Shown: in pieces, positions 26,919 through 35,739 of the stretch
How the letters are laid out: the number at the start of each line of letters is the position of its first letter
How positions within the stretch are numbered: position 1 is the stretch's first letter
Origin: JAIYDJ01 sp031400505
GTDB lineage: Bacteria; Pseudomonadota; Alphaproteobacteria; Rhodobacterales; Rhodobacteraceae
Assembly (NCBI GenBank): GCA_031400505.1
Contig: JANNPZ010000031.1
Location: 1-64,000, forward strand
DNA length: 64,000 nt
Direction: 5' to 3'
Program-made: the position numbers and the translations under genes
Notes under the pieces: model-generated
Databases searched by the model: none
Told to the model about the DNA's origin: nothing
Seen by the model: only the letters and a program-made list of their open reading frames with translations

Positions 26919-28511
26919 TCAGACTGCGAATTGCAGCGGTTTGACCTGTTGGAACATGCCGGTTGATTCAAGCGTATCAACCACTTTCGGATCGATCGCC
27001 TGATCCAGATACAACAGCGCGATCGCATCCTGTCCGACGCCCGACCGCCCAAGGGTGAAGTTCGCAATGTTGACGCCGTTCTTGCCCATGGTCATGCCCA
27101 GAAGTCCGATGATGCCCGGCACATCCTCATTGGTCGTGTAAAGCATGTGCGCGCCAATTTCGGCGTCAATGTTGATGCCCTTGATCTGGATGAAGCGCGG
27201 CTTTCCATCGGAAAAGCAGGTTCCGGCGACCGAACGTTCGCGTTTGTCGGTGACCATCGTGACCTTGATGTAGGCGTCGAACGCCCCCGATTTGTCCTGG
27301 CGGGTGGTCGAGATCTGGATGCCGCGCTCTTTTGCGACGATAGGGGCCGAGACCAGGTTCACGTCGGGGTTGGCCGCCTTCATCACCCCGGCAATCACCG
27401 CCGAGTTCAGCGCAGGCAGGTTCATCGTAGTGACCGAGCCGTCATAAAGGATGTTGATCGCCTTGATTGGTTCGTCCGTCATCTGGCCGATGAATGAGCC
27501 GAGATGGCTGGCGAGTTTGATCCAGGGGCCCATCACGGCCGCCTCTTCGGCGGTCACCGACGGCATGTTCAGTGCGTTCTGCACAGCGCCGGTCAGCAGA
27601 TAATCTGACATCTGTTCGGCCACTTGCAGGGCGACGTTTTCCTGTGCTTCGGTTGTTGCAGCCCCCAGATGCGGAGTGCAGACCACGTTCGGCAGATTGA
27701 AGAGCGGGCTGTCGGTTGCCGGTTCGGTTTCGAACACGTCCAGTGCCGCTCCCGCGATATGACCCGATTTCAGACCGGCTGCCAAAGCCGCCTCGTCGAT
27801 CAGTCCGCCGCGGGCGCAGTTGATGATACGCACGCCGCGTTTGGTTTTGGCGAGGTTTTCCGCCGACAGGATGTTGCGGGTCTTGTCGGTCATAGGCACA
27901 TGCAGGGTGATGAAATCGGCGCGGGCCAGAAGTTCATCAAGCTCTACCTTGGTCACGCCGAGCGTCTTGGCGCGGTCTTCTGACAGGAAGGGATCGTAGG
28001 CGACGACCTTCATGTGCAGCCCGACCGCGCGATCGCAGACGATGCCGCCGATGTTGCCCGCCCCGATCACGCCGAGGGTCTTGTTGAAAAGTTCAACCCC
28101 CATGAAGCGCGACTTTTCCCATTTTCCGGCATGGGTTGACGCGTTCGCCTCGGGCAGCTGGCGCGCCACGGCGAACATCATCGCAATCGCATGTTCGGCG
28201 GTGGTGATCGAGTTGCCGAAGGGCGTGTTCATCACGATCACGCCTTTCTTTGACGCGGCCGGGATATCGACGTTATCGACCCCGATCCCGGCACGGCCGA
28301 TGACCTTGAGGCGGCTGGCGCCTTCGAGCAGTTTGGCGGTGACCTTGGTGGCTGAACGGATGGCGAGGCCATCGTACTGGTCGATCACGGCGGCAAGCGC
28401 ATCCTTGTCGCGGCCGAGTTTGGGGAGGTAGTCGACCTCGACACCGCGATCGTGGAAGATCTGGACGGCGGTTTCGGAAAGCTCATCAGAAACGAGAACG
28501 CGGGGGGCCAT
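26919..28511 (-). CDS. serA: D-3-phosphoglycerate dehydrogenase
   Basis: First step of serine synthesis: 3-phosphoglycerate to phosphohydroxypyruvate with NAD. The 530-residue length is that of the long type-1 enzyme. It has the split substrate domain (GRAGIGVDNVD), an NAD Rossmann domain with GVIGAGNIGG, the catalytic histidine in HLGAAT, an intervening ASB domain and a C-terminal ACT domain (TTNEDVPGIIG) for serine feedback. ATG 28511 has GGAG six bases upstream. It is the second gene after serC, separated by 85 bases that contain a large inverted repeat. Confidence 0.95.
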   Translation of the reverse strand: MAPRVLVSDELSETAVQIFHDRGVEVDYLPKLGRDKDALAAVIDQYDGLAIRSATKVTAKLLEGASRLKVIGRAGIGVDNVDIPAASKKGVIVMNTPFGNSITTAEHAIAMMFAVARQLPEANASTHAGKWEKSRFMGVELFNKTLGVIGAGNIGGIVCDRAVGLHMKVVAYDPFLSEDRAKTLGVTKVELDELLARADFITLHVPMTDKTRNILSAENLAKTKRGVRIINCARGGLIDEAALAAGLKSGHIAGAALDVFETEPATDSPLFNLPNVVCTPHLGAATTEAQENVALQVAEQMSDYLLTGAVQNALNMPSVTAEEAAVMGPWIKLASHLGSFIGQMTDEPIKAINILYDGSVTTMNLPALNSAVIAGVMKAANPDVNLVSAPIVAKERGIQISTTRQDKSGAFDAYIKVTMVTDKRERSVAGTCFSDGKPRFIQIKGINIDAEIGAHMLYTTNEDVPGIIGLLGMTMGKNGVNIANFTLGRSGVGQDAIALLYLDQAIDPKVVDTLESTGMFQQVKPLQFAV

Positions 28512-28538
28512 GTTGTGCTCCATGAAATCTGGGGAATG

Positions 28539-28588
28539 GCGGGGTGAACCCCGCCCTACGGATTGGGGTAGGGCGAGGTTCACCCCGC
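28539..28588. repeat. REP-like 21-bp inverted repeat between serC and serA
   Basis: Bases 28539-28559 and 28568-28588 are inverted copies with one mismatch around an eight-base spacer. The arms carry the GGGGTGAACC and CCGCCCTAC words that I associate with a common dispersed intergenic element of Rhodobacteraceae. In the serC-serA transcript it would form a very stable hairpin, a possible partial terminator or mRNA stabiliser that sets the serC to serA ratio. Only one copy occurs in this window. Confidence 0.75.
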
Positions 28589-28596
28589 CGCACCTG

Positions 28597-29742
28597 TCAG
28601 GCGTTGGCGATTTCCGAGTGGAATGTGTGTGCGATCCACGGCATCAGGGCCGCGACATCGGCGGTTTCCACCGTCGCACCGCACCAGATGCGCAGGCCGG
28701 GGGGGGCGTCGCGATAGCTGCCGGCATCCAGTGCAACACCGGCCTGCTCCAGCCGCTTTGTCACCGCCTTGGCAAAGCCCGCGCTGTCCTTGATCCGGGG
28801 ATCGGCGAATTTCAGGCAGACGCTGGTGGTCGAGGCCGTCGCAGGGTCTTCCGCGAGGTTTACCAGCCACGGATTTTCCGCGCAGAACGCGTGGATCACG
28901 GCTGCGTTCGCGTCACAGCGCGCGATCAGACCCGGCAAGCCGCCGATGGCCTTCGCCCAAGTCAGGCTGACCAGAAAATCCTCGACCGCCAGCATCGACG
29001 GGGTGTTGATCGTTTCGCCCGCGAAGATCCCTTCGATCAGCTTGCCTTTAGACGTCAGCCGGAAAATCTTCGGCAGGGGCCACGGCGGGGTGTAGCTTTC
29101 CAGCCGTTCCACCGCACGGGGCGACAGGATCAGCATGCCGTGCGCGCCTTCGCCCCCCAGCACCTTTTGCCAAGAGAACGTCACCACATCCAGCTTGTCC
29201 CATGGCAAGTCCATCGCAAAGGCGGCAGAGGTCGCGTCGCAGATCGTCAGGCCAGCCCGGTCCTCCGGGATGGCATCGCCATTCGGCACGCGCACGCCCG
29301 ATGTCGTGCCGTTCCAGGTGAACACCACGTCGGCATCAAAATCGACAGAGCGCAGGTCCACGATCTGCCCATAGGGCGCGATGCGCACTTTTGCGTCGAG
29401 CTTTAACTGCTTGACCGCATCGGTCACCCAGCCTTCGCCGAACGACTCCCAGGCCAGCATCTCGACCGGGCGCTGACCCAGCAGGGTCCACATCGCCATT
29501 TCGACGGCACCGGTGTCGGAACCCGGAACGATGCCGATGCGGTAATCGGCGGGCACGCCCAGAACCTCGCGCGTCAGATCGATCGCTTGTTTCAGTTTAG
29601 CCTTCCCGACCGAGGCCCGGTGCGAACGTCCCAAGGGCGCGTCGCCGAGCAGATCAAGGGAATAACCGGGGATTTTGGCACAAGGGCCAGACGAAAAGCG
29701 CGGGTTTGCCGGGCGCAACGCCGGTGCGGGCAGATCAGACAT
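28597..29742 (-). CDS. serC: Phosphoserine aminotransferase
   Basis: Second step of serine synthesis: phosphohydroxypyruvate plus glutamate to phosphoserine; the same enzyme also acts in pyridoxine synthesis in some bacteria. The 381-residue class-V aminotransferase has the N-terminal FSSGPCAK phosphate-binding phrase. The PLP lysine is in TFSWQKVLGGEGAHG, and CDATSAAFA carries the pyridine-contact Asp. ATG 29742 has GGAAGG a few bases upstream; the open frame extending beyond it overlaps the leader and divergent serB. A serC-type leader RNA immediately precedes it. Confidence 0.94.
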   Translation of the reverse strand: MSDLPAPALRPANPRFSSGPCAKIPGYSLDLLGDAPLGRSHRASVGKAKLKQAIDLTREVLGVPADYRIGIVPGSDTGAVEMAMWTLLGQRPVEMLAWESFGEGWVTDAVKQLKLDAKVRIAPYGQIVDLRSVDFDADVVFTWNGTTSGVRVPNGDAIPEDRAGLTICDATSAAFAMDLPWDKLDVVTFSWQKVLGGEGAHGMLILSPRAVERLESYTPPWPLPKIFRLTSKGKLIEGIFAGETINTPSMLAVEDFLVSLTWAKAIGGLPGLIARCDANAAVIHAFCAENPWLVNLAEDPATASTTSVCLKFADPRIKDSAGFAKAVTKRLEQAGVALDAGSYRDAPPGLRIWCGATVETADVAALMPWIAHTFHSEIANA

Positions 29743-29754
29743 GCTATCCTTCCA

Positions 29755-29810
29755 GATAAACGCCCCTCGGTGGGGAGGGGTTTCCCGCCGACGGTGGTAT
29801 GTCGTCAGCC
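29755..29810 (-). promoter_or_regulatory. serC leader RNA motif (Rfam serC-like)
   Basis: On the minus strand, just before the serC ribosome-binding site, AAACCCCTC (29783-29775) pairs with GAGGGGCGTTT (29768-29758) around a short loop. Upstream of it lies a CCG/CGG small stem in the segment near 29800-29784. A conserved structured RNA ahead of serC operons is known in alphaproteobacteria (the serC motif). Position, size and pairing fit, but I compared from memory. The stem followed by GTTTATC could act as an attenuator. The ligand or regulator of this motif is not known to me. Confidence 0.65.
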
Positions 29811-29895
29811 GGGGTGGCGCAAGCCGGAAAATGCAGCTAAAGCGCCGCTTGACCGTGCGAAAGCGACGCGGCGGTTGCCTGTTCGGGACCTTGCG

Positions 29896-30771
29896 ATGTT
29901 CATAGCGACCCTTCTGACTGACCCTGCGCGCCCGATCCTGGACCGGATGGTGGTCGAATCCCTGCGCAATGCGTGGGGTGGCGGGGATGCGGTCTGGCTG
30001 GAGCCTGCCGTTGCCGCGGAGTTTGCGCTGCCAGAGATGCCCGCGAACCGATGGGAGGTTTGGCAGGGCCTGCAGGGGTTGGGCATCGATCTGGTGGTGC
30101 AGCATGCGGGGGGGCGGCGCAAACGGGTGCTGCTGGCCGACATGGACAGCACCATGATCCAGCAGGAATGCATCGACGAGTTGGCGGTTGAGGCGGGCGT
30201 TGGCGGGCAGGTGGCTGCGATCACTGCGCGCGCGATGAACGGCGAGATTGAATTCGAGGCCGCCCTGCGCGAACGCGTGGCCTTGCTGCAAGGTTTACCA
30301 GAGGCGGTGATTGCCCGCGTGATCGCGGACCGGATCACGATGATGCCGGGCGGGGCGGTGTTGGTCGCAACGATGCGGGCGCAAAGCGGGTATGCGGCGC
30401 TGGTGTCAGGCGGGTTCACGGCCTTTACCGGGCCGGTGGCGTCGCTGCTGGGGTTTGACGAGCATCGCGCGAACACGTTGCTGGTGGAGCGGGGGGTTCT
30501 GACGGGTCTGGTCGCCGAGCCGATCCTGGGGCGCGTCGCGAAAGTGCAGGCATTACAAGAGATTGCGGCCCATCTTGGTGTCGTGCCCGCCGACGTTCTG
30601 GCGGTAGGGGACGGGGCCAACGATCTGGGCATGCTGGGGCTCGCGGGTGCCGGTGTGGCGCTGCATGCCAAGCCTGCGGTGGCCGCACAGTGCGATTTGC
30701 GAATCAACCATGGCGATCTTACTGCCCTGCTGTACCTGCAAGGCTATACCCGAGAGGAGTTTTATGAATGA
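29896..30771 (+). CDS. serB: Phosphoserine phosphatase
   Basis: Last step of serine synthesis. The 291-residue HAD-family enzyme has motif I DMDSTMIQQECIDE (nucleophile Asp), motif II SGGFT, and motif III/IV VGDGANDLGML. An N-terminal roughly 80-residue regulatory extension precedes the HAD core, as in E. coli SerB. ATG 29896 is the start; the open frame upstream reads through the serC leader in the wrong sense. It is divergent from serC, so the whole pathway from 3-phosphoglycerate sits in one locus, and it is coupled by ATGA to the next gene. Confidence 0.93.
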   Translation: MFIATLLTDPARPILDRMVVESLRNAWGGGDAVWLEPAVAAEFALPEMPANRWEVWQGLQGLGIDLVVQHAGGRRKRVLLADMDSTMIQQECIDELAVEAGVGGQVAAITARAMNGEIEFEAALRERVALLQGLPEAVIARVIADRITMMPGGAVLVATMRAQSGYAALVSGGFTAFTGPVASLLGFDEHRANTLLVERGVLTGLVAEPILGRVAKVQALQEIAAHLGVVPADVLAVGDGANDLGMLGLAGAGVALHAKPAVAAQCDLRINHGDLTALLYLQGYTREEFYE

Positions 30772-31253
30772 TCGTTCGTAAGGCAACACCGGCCGACGTT
30801 CCCGGTATGACGGAGATGCAGAACCTGATCATCCGCATCGGCGGAACGACCGCGCATGAGGTTGAACGCAGCGAGGACGCGGTAGCGAAGGCCTATCTGA
30901 CGGGATCGAGCGTGCTTTGCGCGCATGTCGCCGAAAACGACGGTCAGATCGTGGGCTTTCAGGTACTGGGCGCCTATCCGGGTATGCCAGAGAGTTGGGG
31001 GGATATCGGAACGTTTGTTCACCCCGAGATCCAGCGCGGGGGGATTGGAGCGGCGCTGTTCGCGGCAACGGTGGAATGGGCGCGGGCCAATGGGATTCCC
31101 ACGCTTTTGGCGGTGATCCGGGCGGACAACACGGTGGGTCTTGGCTATTACGCCAAGCGCGGATTTGCCGACTGGGGCAGCGAGCCGGACCTTACACTGA
31201 AGGACGGTCGGGTGGTCGGGCGGGTCAAGAAACGGTTTGACATCGCCCCATGA
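30768..31253 (+). CDS. GNAT family N-acetyltransferase
   Basis: A 161-residue single-domain GNAT with the acetyl-CoA pyrophosphate loop QRGGIGAAL around residue 90 and a C-terminal NTVGLGYYAKRGF typical of motif B. Closest in style to phosphinothricin/L-amino-acid N-acetyltransferases; the substrate is unknown. The ATG overlaps the serB stop by four bases and its own stop overlaps the next start the same way, so it is translated in series with serB and the exporter. Confidence 0.87.
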   Translation: MIVRKATPADVPGMTEMQNLIIRIGGTTAHEVERSEDAVAKAYLTGSSVLCAHVAENDGQIVGFQVLGAYPGMPESWGDIGTFVHPEIQRGGIGAALFAATVEWARANGIPTLLAVIRADNTVGLGYYAKRGFADWGSEPDLTLKDGRVVGRVKKRFDIAP

Positions 31254-32014
31254 TCCTTGAGGTTAGCGTGCAGGTTGCGGGCCTGTTGATTGCCGTGGCT
31301 TTTCTGGCCGGATTTGTCGATGCGATTGCGGGCGGCGGGGGGTTGATCACGCTGCCGGTGCTGCTGTTGGCCGGGGCGTCGCCGTTGGAGGCGCTGGCGA
31401 CGAACAAGTTGCAGGGCACTTTTGGTGCGGGCACGGCGGCGCTGGCCTATGCGCGGGCGGGGCAGGTGCGGCTGCGCGAACAGGCATGGATGGCGGGAAT
31501 TGTGGGGGTTTCTGGGGCTGTGGGCGCGCTGGTGGCGCATCTGGTGCCGGTGGATGTGCTGCGGCTGATCATGCCGGGGGTTCTGGTGGCCGTTGCGGTA
31601 TTCTTTGCGCTCAAACCCGGCCTGAGCGATGCCGACCGGGTGCAGCGGTTGCGGCCTGCCGTCTTTGCCATCACGCTGGTGCCCGCGATTGCCGCCTATG
31701 ACGGGTTCTTTGGGCCGGGAACGGGGTCGTTTTACATGCTGGGTTTCGTGATGCTGGCGGGGTTCGGGGTGCTGAAGGCCACGGCGCACACCAAACTACT
31801 GAACTTTGCGTCGAACGCGGGTTCGCTGGCGGTGTTTGTGGCGTCTGGCGGGGTCTGGTGGGTGATCGGGTTTGCCATGGCCGCAGCGCAGATCGGCGGT
31901 GCCGCACTGGGGGCAAGGCTGGCCGTCCGGGTTGGTGCGCGGCTGATCAAGCCGCTGCTGGTCGGGGTATCCAGTCTGCTGGCGCTGCGGTTGCTGTGGC
32001 AAGCGATGGCCTAG
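31250..32014 (+). CDS. TSUP family (TauE/SafE) membrane transporter
   Basis: A 254-residue protein with about eight hydrophobic segments. It has the family signature GGGGLITLPVLLLAG near the N-terminus and FFGPGTGSF at the start of the second repeat. Members export sulfite, sulfoacetate or other organic anions; no sulfur genes are close enough to fix a substrate. It is coupled to the preceding GNAT by ATGA. Confidence 0.87.
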   Translation: MILEVSVQVAGLLIAVAFLAGFVDAIAGGGGLITLPVLLLAGASPLEALATNKLQGTFGAGTAALAYARAGQVRLREQAWMAGIVGVSGAVGALVAHLVPVDVLRLIMPGVLVAVAVFFALKPGLSDADRVQRLRPAVFAITLVPAIAAYDGFFGPGTGSFYMLGFVMLAGFGVLKATAHTKLLNFASNAGSLAVFVASGGVWWVIGFAMAAAQIGGAALGARLAVRVGARLIKPLLVGVSSLLALRLLWQAMA

Positions 32015-32089
32015 CCGCGCAGAAACCGGGCGGACAGGTCTGTGAAACTGTGCTAGTTTGGCCATGACGAGACAGATTTGGAGCCAATC

Positions 32090-32623
32090 ATGCGCATCCT
32101 TCGTTTTGTGGTTATTGTCGTTGTCGGTCTGGCCGTGCTGTTTGTGGGCGGGGCTTATCTCATACCGCCCAAGGTCAGCGTTTCGCGCGAGATCACGATT
32201 GCCGCCCCGGCGGACAAGGTATTTGCACTGGTCAATTCCACGCAGGCCACCACGCAATGGTCGCCGTGGACGGGCCGCGATCCAGAGATGAAACTGACGT
32301 TCACCGGGCCTGATTCCGGGGTCGGTAACAAGATGGTTTGGGAGTCGCTGGACCCCCAGATCGGTGCCGGTTCGCAGGAGATCACCGAGTCGGTGGCGAA
32401 CGAGCGGGTGACCTCGGCGCTGGATTTCGGCGACATGGGGCAAGCTACGGCGGCAGTCATGCTGGCCGCCGAGGGTGGTGGCACTCGTGTCACCTGGACG
32501 CTGGACACCGACATGGGGATGAACCCTATCGCGCGGTGGATGGGGCTGGCGATGGATCGGATGGTCGGCAAGGACTATGAGGCCGGGCTGGCCTGTCTGA
32601 AATCGCTGGCTGAGCAGGGCTGA
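32090..32623 (+). CDS. SRPBCC (START-like) family protein with an N-terminal membrane anchor
   Basis: A 177-residue protein: one N-terminal transmembrane or signal segment (FVVIVVVGLAVLFVGGAYL), then a START-like domain beginning VSREITIAAPADKVFALV. It includes WSPWTGRDP and a C-terminal amphipathic helix. GGAG at 32080-32083 lies six bases before ATG 32090, favouring it over an upstream TTG. Such polyketide-cyclase/dehydrase-like proteins bind hydrophobic ligands, but no function is established. It is convergent with dapD, three bases apart. Confidence 0.82.
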   Translation: MRILRFVVIVVVGLAVLFVGGAYLIPPKVSVSREITIAAPADKVFALVNSTQATTQWSPWTGRDPEMKLTFTGPDSGVGNKMVWESLDPQIGAGSQEITESVANERVTSALDFGDMGQATAAVMLAAEGGGTRVTWTLDTDMGMNPIARWMGLAMDRMVGKDYEAGLACLKSLAEQG

Positions 32624-32626
32624 TTT

Positions 32627-33451
32627 TCAGTCGCGGAGCAGCTCGTTTATCGAGGTTTTCGAGCGGGTCTGCGCATCGACCTTTTTGACGATCACCGCGC
32701 AGTATAGGTTCACACCTCCTTTGGAGGGCATCGAGCCTGCCACGACGACCGACCCTGCGGGCACCTCGCCATACATCACGGCCCCGGTTTCGCGGTCCAC
32801 GATCTTGGTCGATTGGCCGATGAAGACGCCCATGCCAAGGACCGAGCCTTCGCGCACGATGCAGCCCTCGACCACCTCTGAGCGCGCGCCGATGAAGCAG
32901 TTATCCTCGATGATCGTGGGGCCCGCCTGCATCGGTTCCAGCACGCCGCCGATGCCCACGCCGCCCGAGAGGTGCACGTTTTTCCCGATCTGCGCGCAAG
33001 AGCCGACCGTGGCCCAGCCGTCGACCATGCTGCCCTCATCGACAAAGGCGCCGACGTTCACGAAAGACGGCATCAGCACGACATTGCGCCCGATATAGGC
33101 CGACCGGCGCACGATGCTGCCCGGCACGGCGCGAATGCCCGCCGCGCGCCACTGGTTTTCGCCCCAGCCGTCGAATTTCGAGGGGACCTTGTCCCACCAG
33201 GTGGCTGCCCCGTTGCCGCCGCCGATCACGCCCATGTCGTTCAGGCGGAACGACAGAAGGACCGCCTTCTTGGCCCATTGGTTGACGTGCCAGTCGTTGC
33301 CGCGCTTTTCAGCGACGCGAAGTGTGCCCTGATCCAGCGCGTCAAGCGTGGCGTCGACGGCATCGCGGACCTCGCCTTTGGTGGTGACTGACAGGCCTTC
33401 GCGCGCCTCCCAGGCGGCATTGATCGCGGTTTCAAGGGCGGCGCTGTGCAT
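32627..33451 (-). CDS. dapD: 2,3,4,5-tetrahydropyridine-2,6-dicarboxylate N-succinyltransferase
   Basis: Succinylates tetrahydrodipicolinate in lysine and meso-DAP synthesis. The 274-residue protein has an alpha-helical N-domain and a left-handed beta-helix of hexapeptide repeats (SYIGRNVVLMPSFVN-like segments, MVDGWATVGSCAQIGKNVHLSG). ATG 33451 has GGGAG five bases upstream. DapE, which acts two steps later, lies 5.7 kb away. The two are separated by Hint-domain and LOG-family genes. Confidence 0.95.
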   Translation of the reverse strand: MHSAALETAINAAWEAREGLSVTTKGEVRDAVDATLDALDQGTLRVAEKRGNDWHVNQWAKKAVLLSFRLNDMGVIGGGNGAATWWDKVPSKFDGWGENQWRAAGIRAVPGSIVRRSAYIGRNVVLMPSFVNVGAFVDEGSMVDGWATVGSCAQIGKNVHLSGGVGIGGVLEPMQAGPTIIEDNCFIGARSEVVEGCIVREGSVLGMGVFIGQSTKIVDRETGAVMYGEVPAGSVVVAGSMPSKGGVNLYCAVIVKKVDAQTRSKTSINELLRD

Positions 33452-33619
33452 GAAAATCTCCCATCGGTCAGTCGCGGTATAGCCGCGGGGGCATCCCCGC
33501 GCAACGCCTGCCAAATCCGCCATCGCGCTGCAGCGATCGTGGCAGAGAAAGCCCATGGTCGGAAGTTGTTAATCGCCGCCCTGTATCGATATCAAGGGGT
33601 CCTTCCGAAGCAGGCAAAC

Positions 33620-34795
33620 ATGGCAGTCCTTTACTTCTCCGGCGATCAGGTTGCTTTCTTTCAGGGGATAAGCAGCAGCGGTGACAACAGCACCTTCACC
33701 GGAGTTCAGGCGCCGTTCCTTGCGACGGATATGGTCGAAATTGTCGTGCCCGATCAATATATCGACGCCAACGGAGACTTCAAACCGGGTGAGGTGCAGT
33801 TCACCAGCGTCACCGTGGTGCGCGATGGCGTGGATTATGACTTCGGCGTCAACTCGGACTCTAAGATCAAGGAGACCGGGGGCGGGCAGGTGCCCGAGGC
33901 TGGCGATACGTTCTTTTCCACCAACGATCAGATCGGCCCGCCCGGCAGTGGGCCGTTCAGCGGGTTGCAAAGCGGCAAGCTGGTGTTCTCGTCCAGCCAA
34001 ACCTTCACCACCGGGCAAAACACGACGATTGACCGCACGACGGCCCAAGACCTTAACGGCGATGGCGACACCAGCGATTCCGGCGAGTCTGCGAGCGGGC
34101 AGTTCAACGCGGTGCCTGCCTATTCGCCGCCCTGCTTTGCCCCGGGCACGCTGATCCAAACTCCACAAGGCCCCCGCCCGGCCGAGGATCTCCACCCGGG
34201 CGATGCGGTCCTTACGATCGATCACGGCCCGCAACCCATCCGATGGATCCGGGCCTGGCCGCAAGATCTTGCCCAAGCGCGCGCCGACGCCAAGCCGGTG
34301 CTGCTGCAAGCCGGTGCGTTGGGGCCAAACCTGCCGGAACGCGACCAGATCGTATCACCGCAGCACCGGATCCTGGTCGGCGGGGCCAAGCAACTGCAAG
34401 GGGTCTTTCCGACCGAGGGGCTGGTTGCAGCCAAGGTTCTGACGATGCTGCCAAAGGTTCGTCACATGGCGGGCAGGGCGGCGATGGTCTGGCATCACTT
34501 CGCCTGTGGGCAGCACGAGGTTGTACAGGCCAACGGTCTTTGGTCCGAATCGCTGTTGTTGGGGCCGATGGTGCTAAGGGGGCTGTCGCCCGCAGATCGG
34601 CTGTCGCTGCGGGAAGCATTTCCCGGCGTCAATGACAAGACCCTGCTGAACGGTCCACCGGCGCGAGCCTTGCTGACCCCGCAGCAGGCGAAGAAGCTTT
34701 TGCAGAGGGACGTTGCCGCATGGCCCACGCGCGCCGCCATGCACAGGTCCGCTGCCCGGGTGCATGGGGCCTATGGTTGCGAAGTCGCGGTGTGA
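33620..34795 (+). CDS. Hint-domain (Hint_2) protein 1
   Basis: A 391-residue acidic protein. An N-terminal beta-rich region (residues 1 to about 165) with Asp/Asn/Gly-rich phrases such as DLNGDGDTSD, reminiscent of calcium-binding loops, leads into a Hint domain. That domain starts CFAPGTLIQTPQGPRPAEDL and contains the conserved SPQHRIL block; a tail follows with LWSESLLLGPMVL. Hint domains cut or rearrange their own backbone at the leading Cys, which is present. There is no signal peptide, so type-I secretion through a C-terminal or internal signal is possible. A poor ribosome-binding site precedes the ATG. The function of Hint_2 proteins is unknown. Confidence 0.82.
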   Translation: MAVLYFSGDQVAFFQGISSSGDNSTFTGVQAPFLATDMVEIVVPDQYIDANGDFKPGEVQFTSVTVVRDGVDYDFGVNSDSKIKETGGGQVPEAGDTFFSTNDQIGPPGSGPFSGLQSGKLVFSSSQTFTTGQNTTIDRTTAQDLNGDGDTSDSGESASGQFNAVPAYSPPCFAPGTLIQTPQGPRPAEDLHPGDAVLTIDHGPQPIRWIRAWPQDLAQARADAKPVLLQAGALGPNLPERDQIVSPQHRILVGGAKQLQGVFPTEGLVAAKVLTMLPKVRHMAGRAAMVWHHFACGQHEVVQANGLWSESLLLGPMVLRGLSPADRLSLREAFPGVNDKTLLNGPPARALLTPQQAKKLLQRDVAAWPTRAAMHRSAARVHGAYGCEVAV

Positions 34796-34911
34796 TGCCA
34801 TCCTGCCCGGTTGATCCTGCGCGCGCCGCACCCTGACCACCGCGAGGGCGGCTTTCCATCAGCAATCAAACCCGATACCGCTGTAACCAACCGCTACAAG
34901 GCCTGCACCCC

Positions 34912-35730
34912 ATGAAAGACGAACCCCGCGCCCATCCGTTTCGCGACTCGACCGAGGATGTGAAAACCGCCCGTCAGGTGCCCGATACCCCGCAGACCCG
35001 CGCGCCGGCCTACCGTCTGGCCTTTGCCGACCCGGATTTCCTGACGCGCGAGGAACTGCGGCCCGTGCGGTTGCAACTGGAACTCCTGAAGCCGCAACTG
35101 GTGATGGACGAACGCGGCATCACCTCGACCATCGTTTTGTTCGGCGGCGCGCGTATCCCCGACCCTGCGCACCGGGACAGCGCCCGAACGCCCGAACTCG
35201 CCGATCTGTCGCGCTATTACGACGAGGCGCGGCGGTTTGCGCGCATGATGACCGAACGCAGTCTGCAATCTTATGGCCGAGAGGGTGTGATCTGCACGGG
35301 GGGCGGGCCGGGGGTGATGGAGGCCGGCAACCGTGGCGCGGATGAAGCGGGGGGGCAGTCGATTGGCCTGAACATCGTGCTGCCGCACGAACAGGCCCCA
35401 AACCGCTATGTCACGCCGGATCTGTCGTTCAACTTTCACTACTTTGCGATCCGGAAGATGCATTTTCTGATGCGGGCAAAGGCAATCTGCATCTTCCCCG
35501 GCGGTTTCGGCACGATGGACGAGATGTTTGAAAGCCTGACCCTGATCCAGACCGGGCGGATGAAACCGGTGCCATTCCTGTTGTTCGGCCGCGCCTGGTG
35601 GGAGAACATCATCAACTGGCAGGCGTTGGCGCAATCGGGGGTGATCTCGCAAAGCGATCTTTCGCTTTTTGCCTTTGTCGAAACGGCCCAAGATGCGGTT
35701 GCTGTCATTGACGGCTGGCACGCGCAATAA
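34912..35730 (+). CDS. TIGR00730-type LOG family protein (cytokinin riboside phosphate phosphoribohydrolase-like)
   Basis: A 272-residue Rossmann-fold protein with both LOG signatures: GGGPGVMEAGNRGA and PGGFGTMDE, the latter containing the PGGxGTxxE active-site motif. The family cleaves nucleoside monophosphates at the N-glycosidic bond; older databases call it lysine decarboxylase, wrongly. The N-terminal 70 residues are hydrophilic and specific to this longer subgroup. It lies between the first two Hint genes, ending ten bases before the convergent second one. Confidence 0.88.
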   Translation: MKDEPRAHPFRDSTEDVKTARQVPDTPQTRAPAYRLAFADPDFLTREELRPVRLQLELLKPQLVMDERGITSTIVLFGGARIPDPAHRDSARTPELADLSRYYDEARRFARMMTERSLQSYGREGVICTGGGPGVMEAGNRGADEAGGQSIGLNIVLPHEQAPNRYVTPDLSFNFHYFAIRKMHFLMRAKAICIFPGGFGTMDEMFESLTLIQTGRMKPVPFLLFGRAWWENIINWQALAQSGVISQSDLSLFAFVETAQDAVAVIDGWHAQ

Positions 35731-35739
35731 AGAAATGGC

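Noticed and set aside
33446..33619. Extended N-terminus of Hint protein 1 starting at 33446
   Set aside because: It would overlap the dapD start and its composition is unlike the acidic beta domain that begins at 33620.
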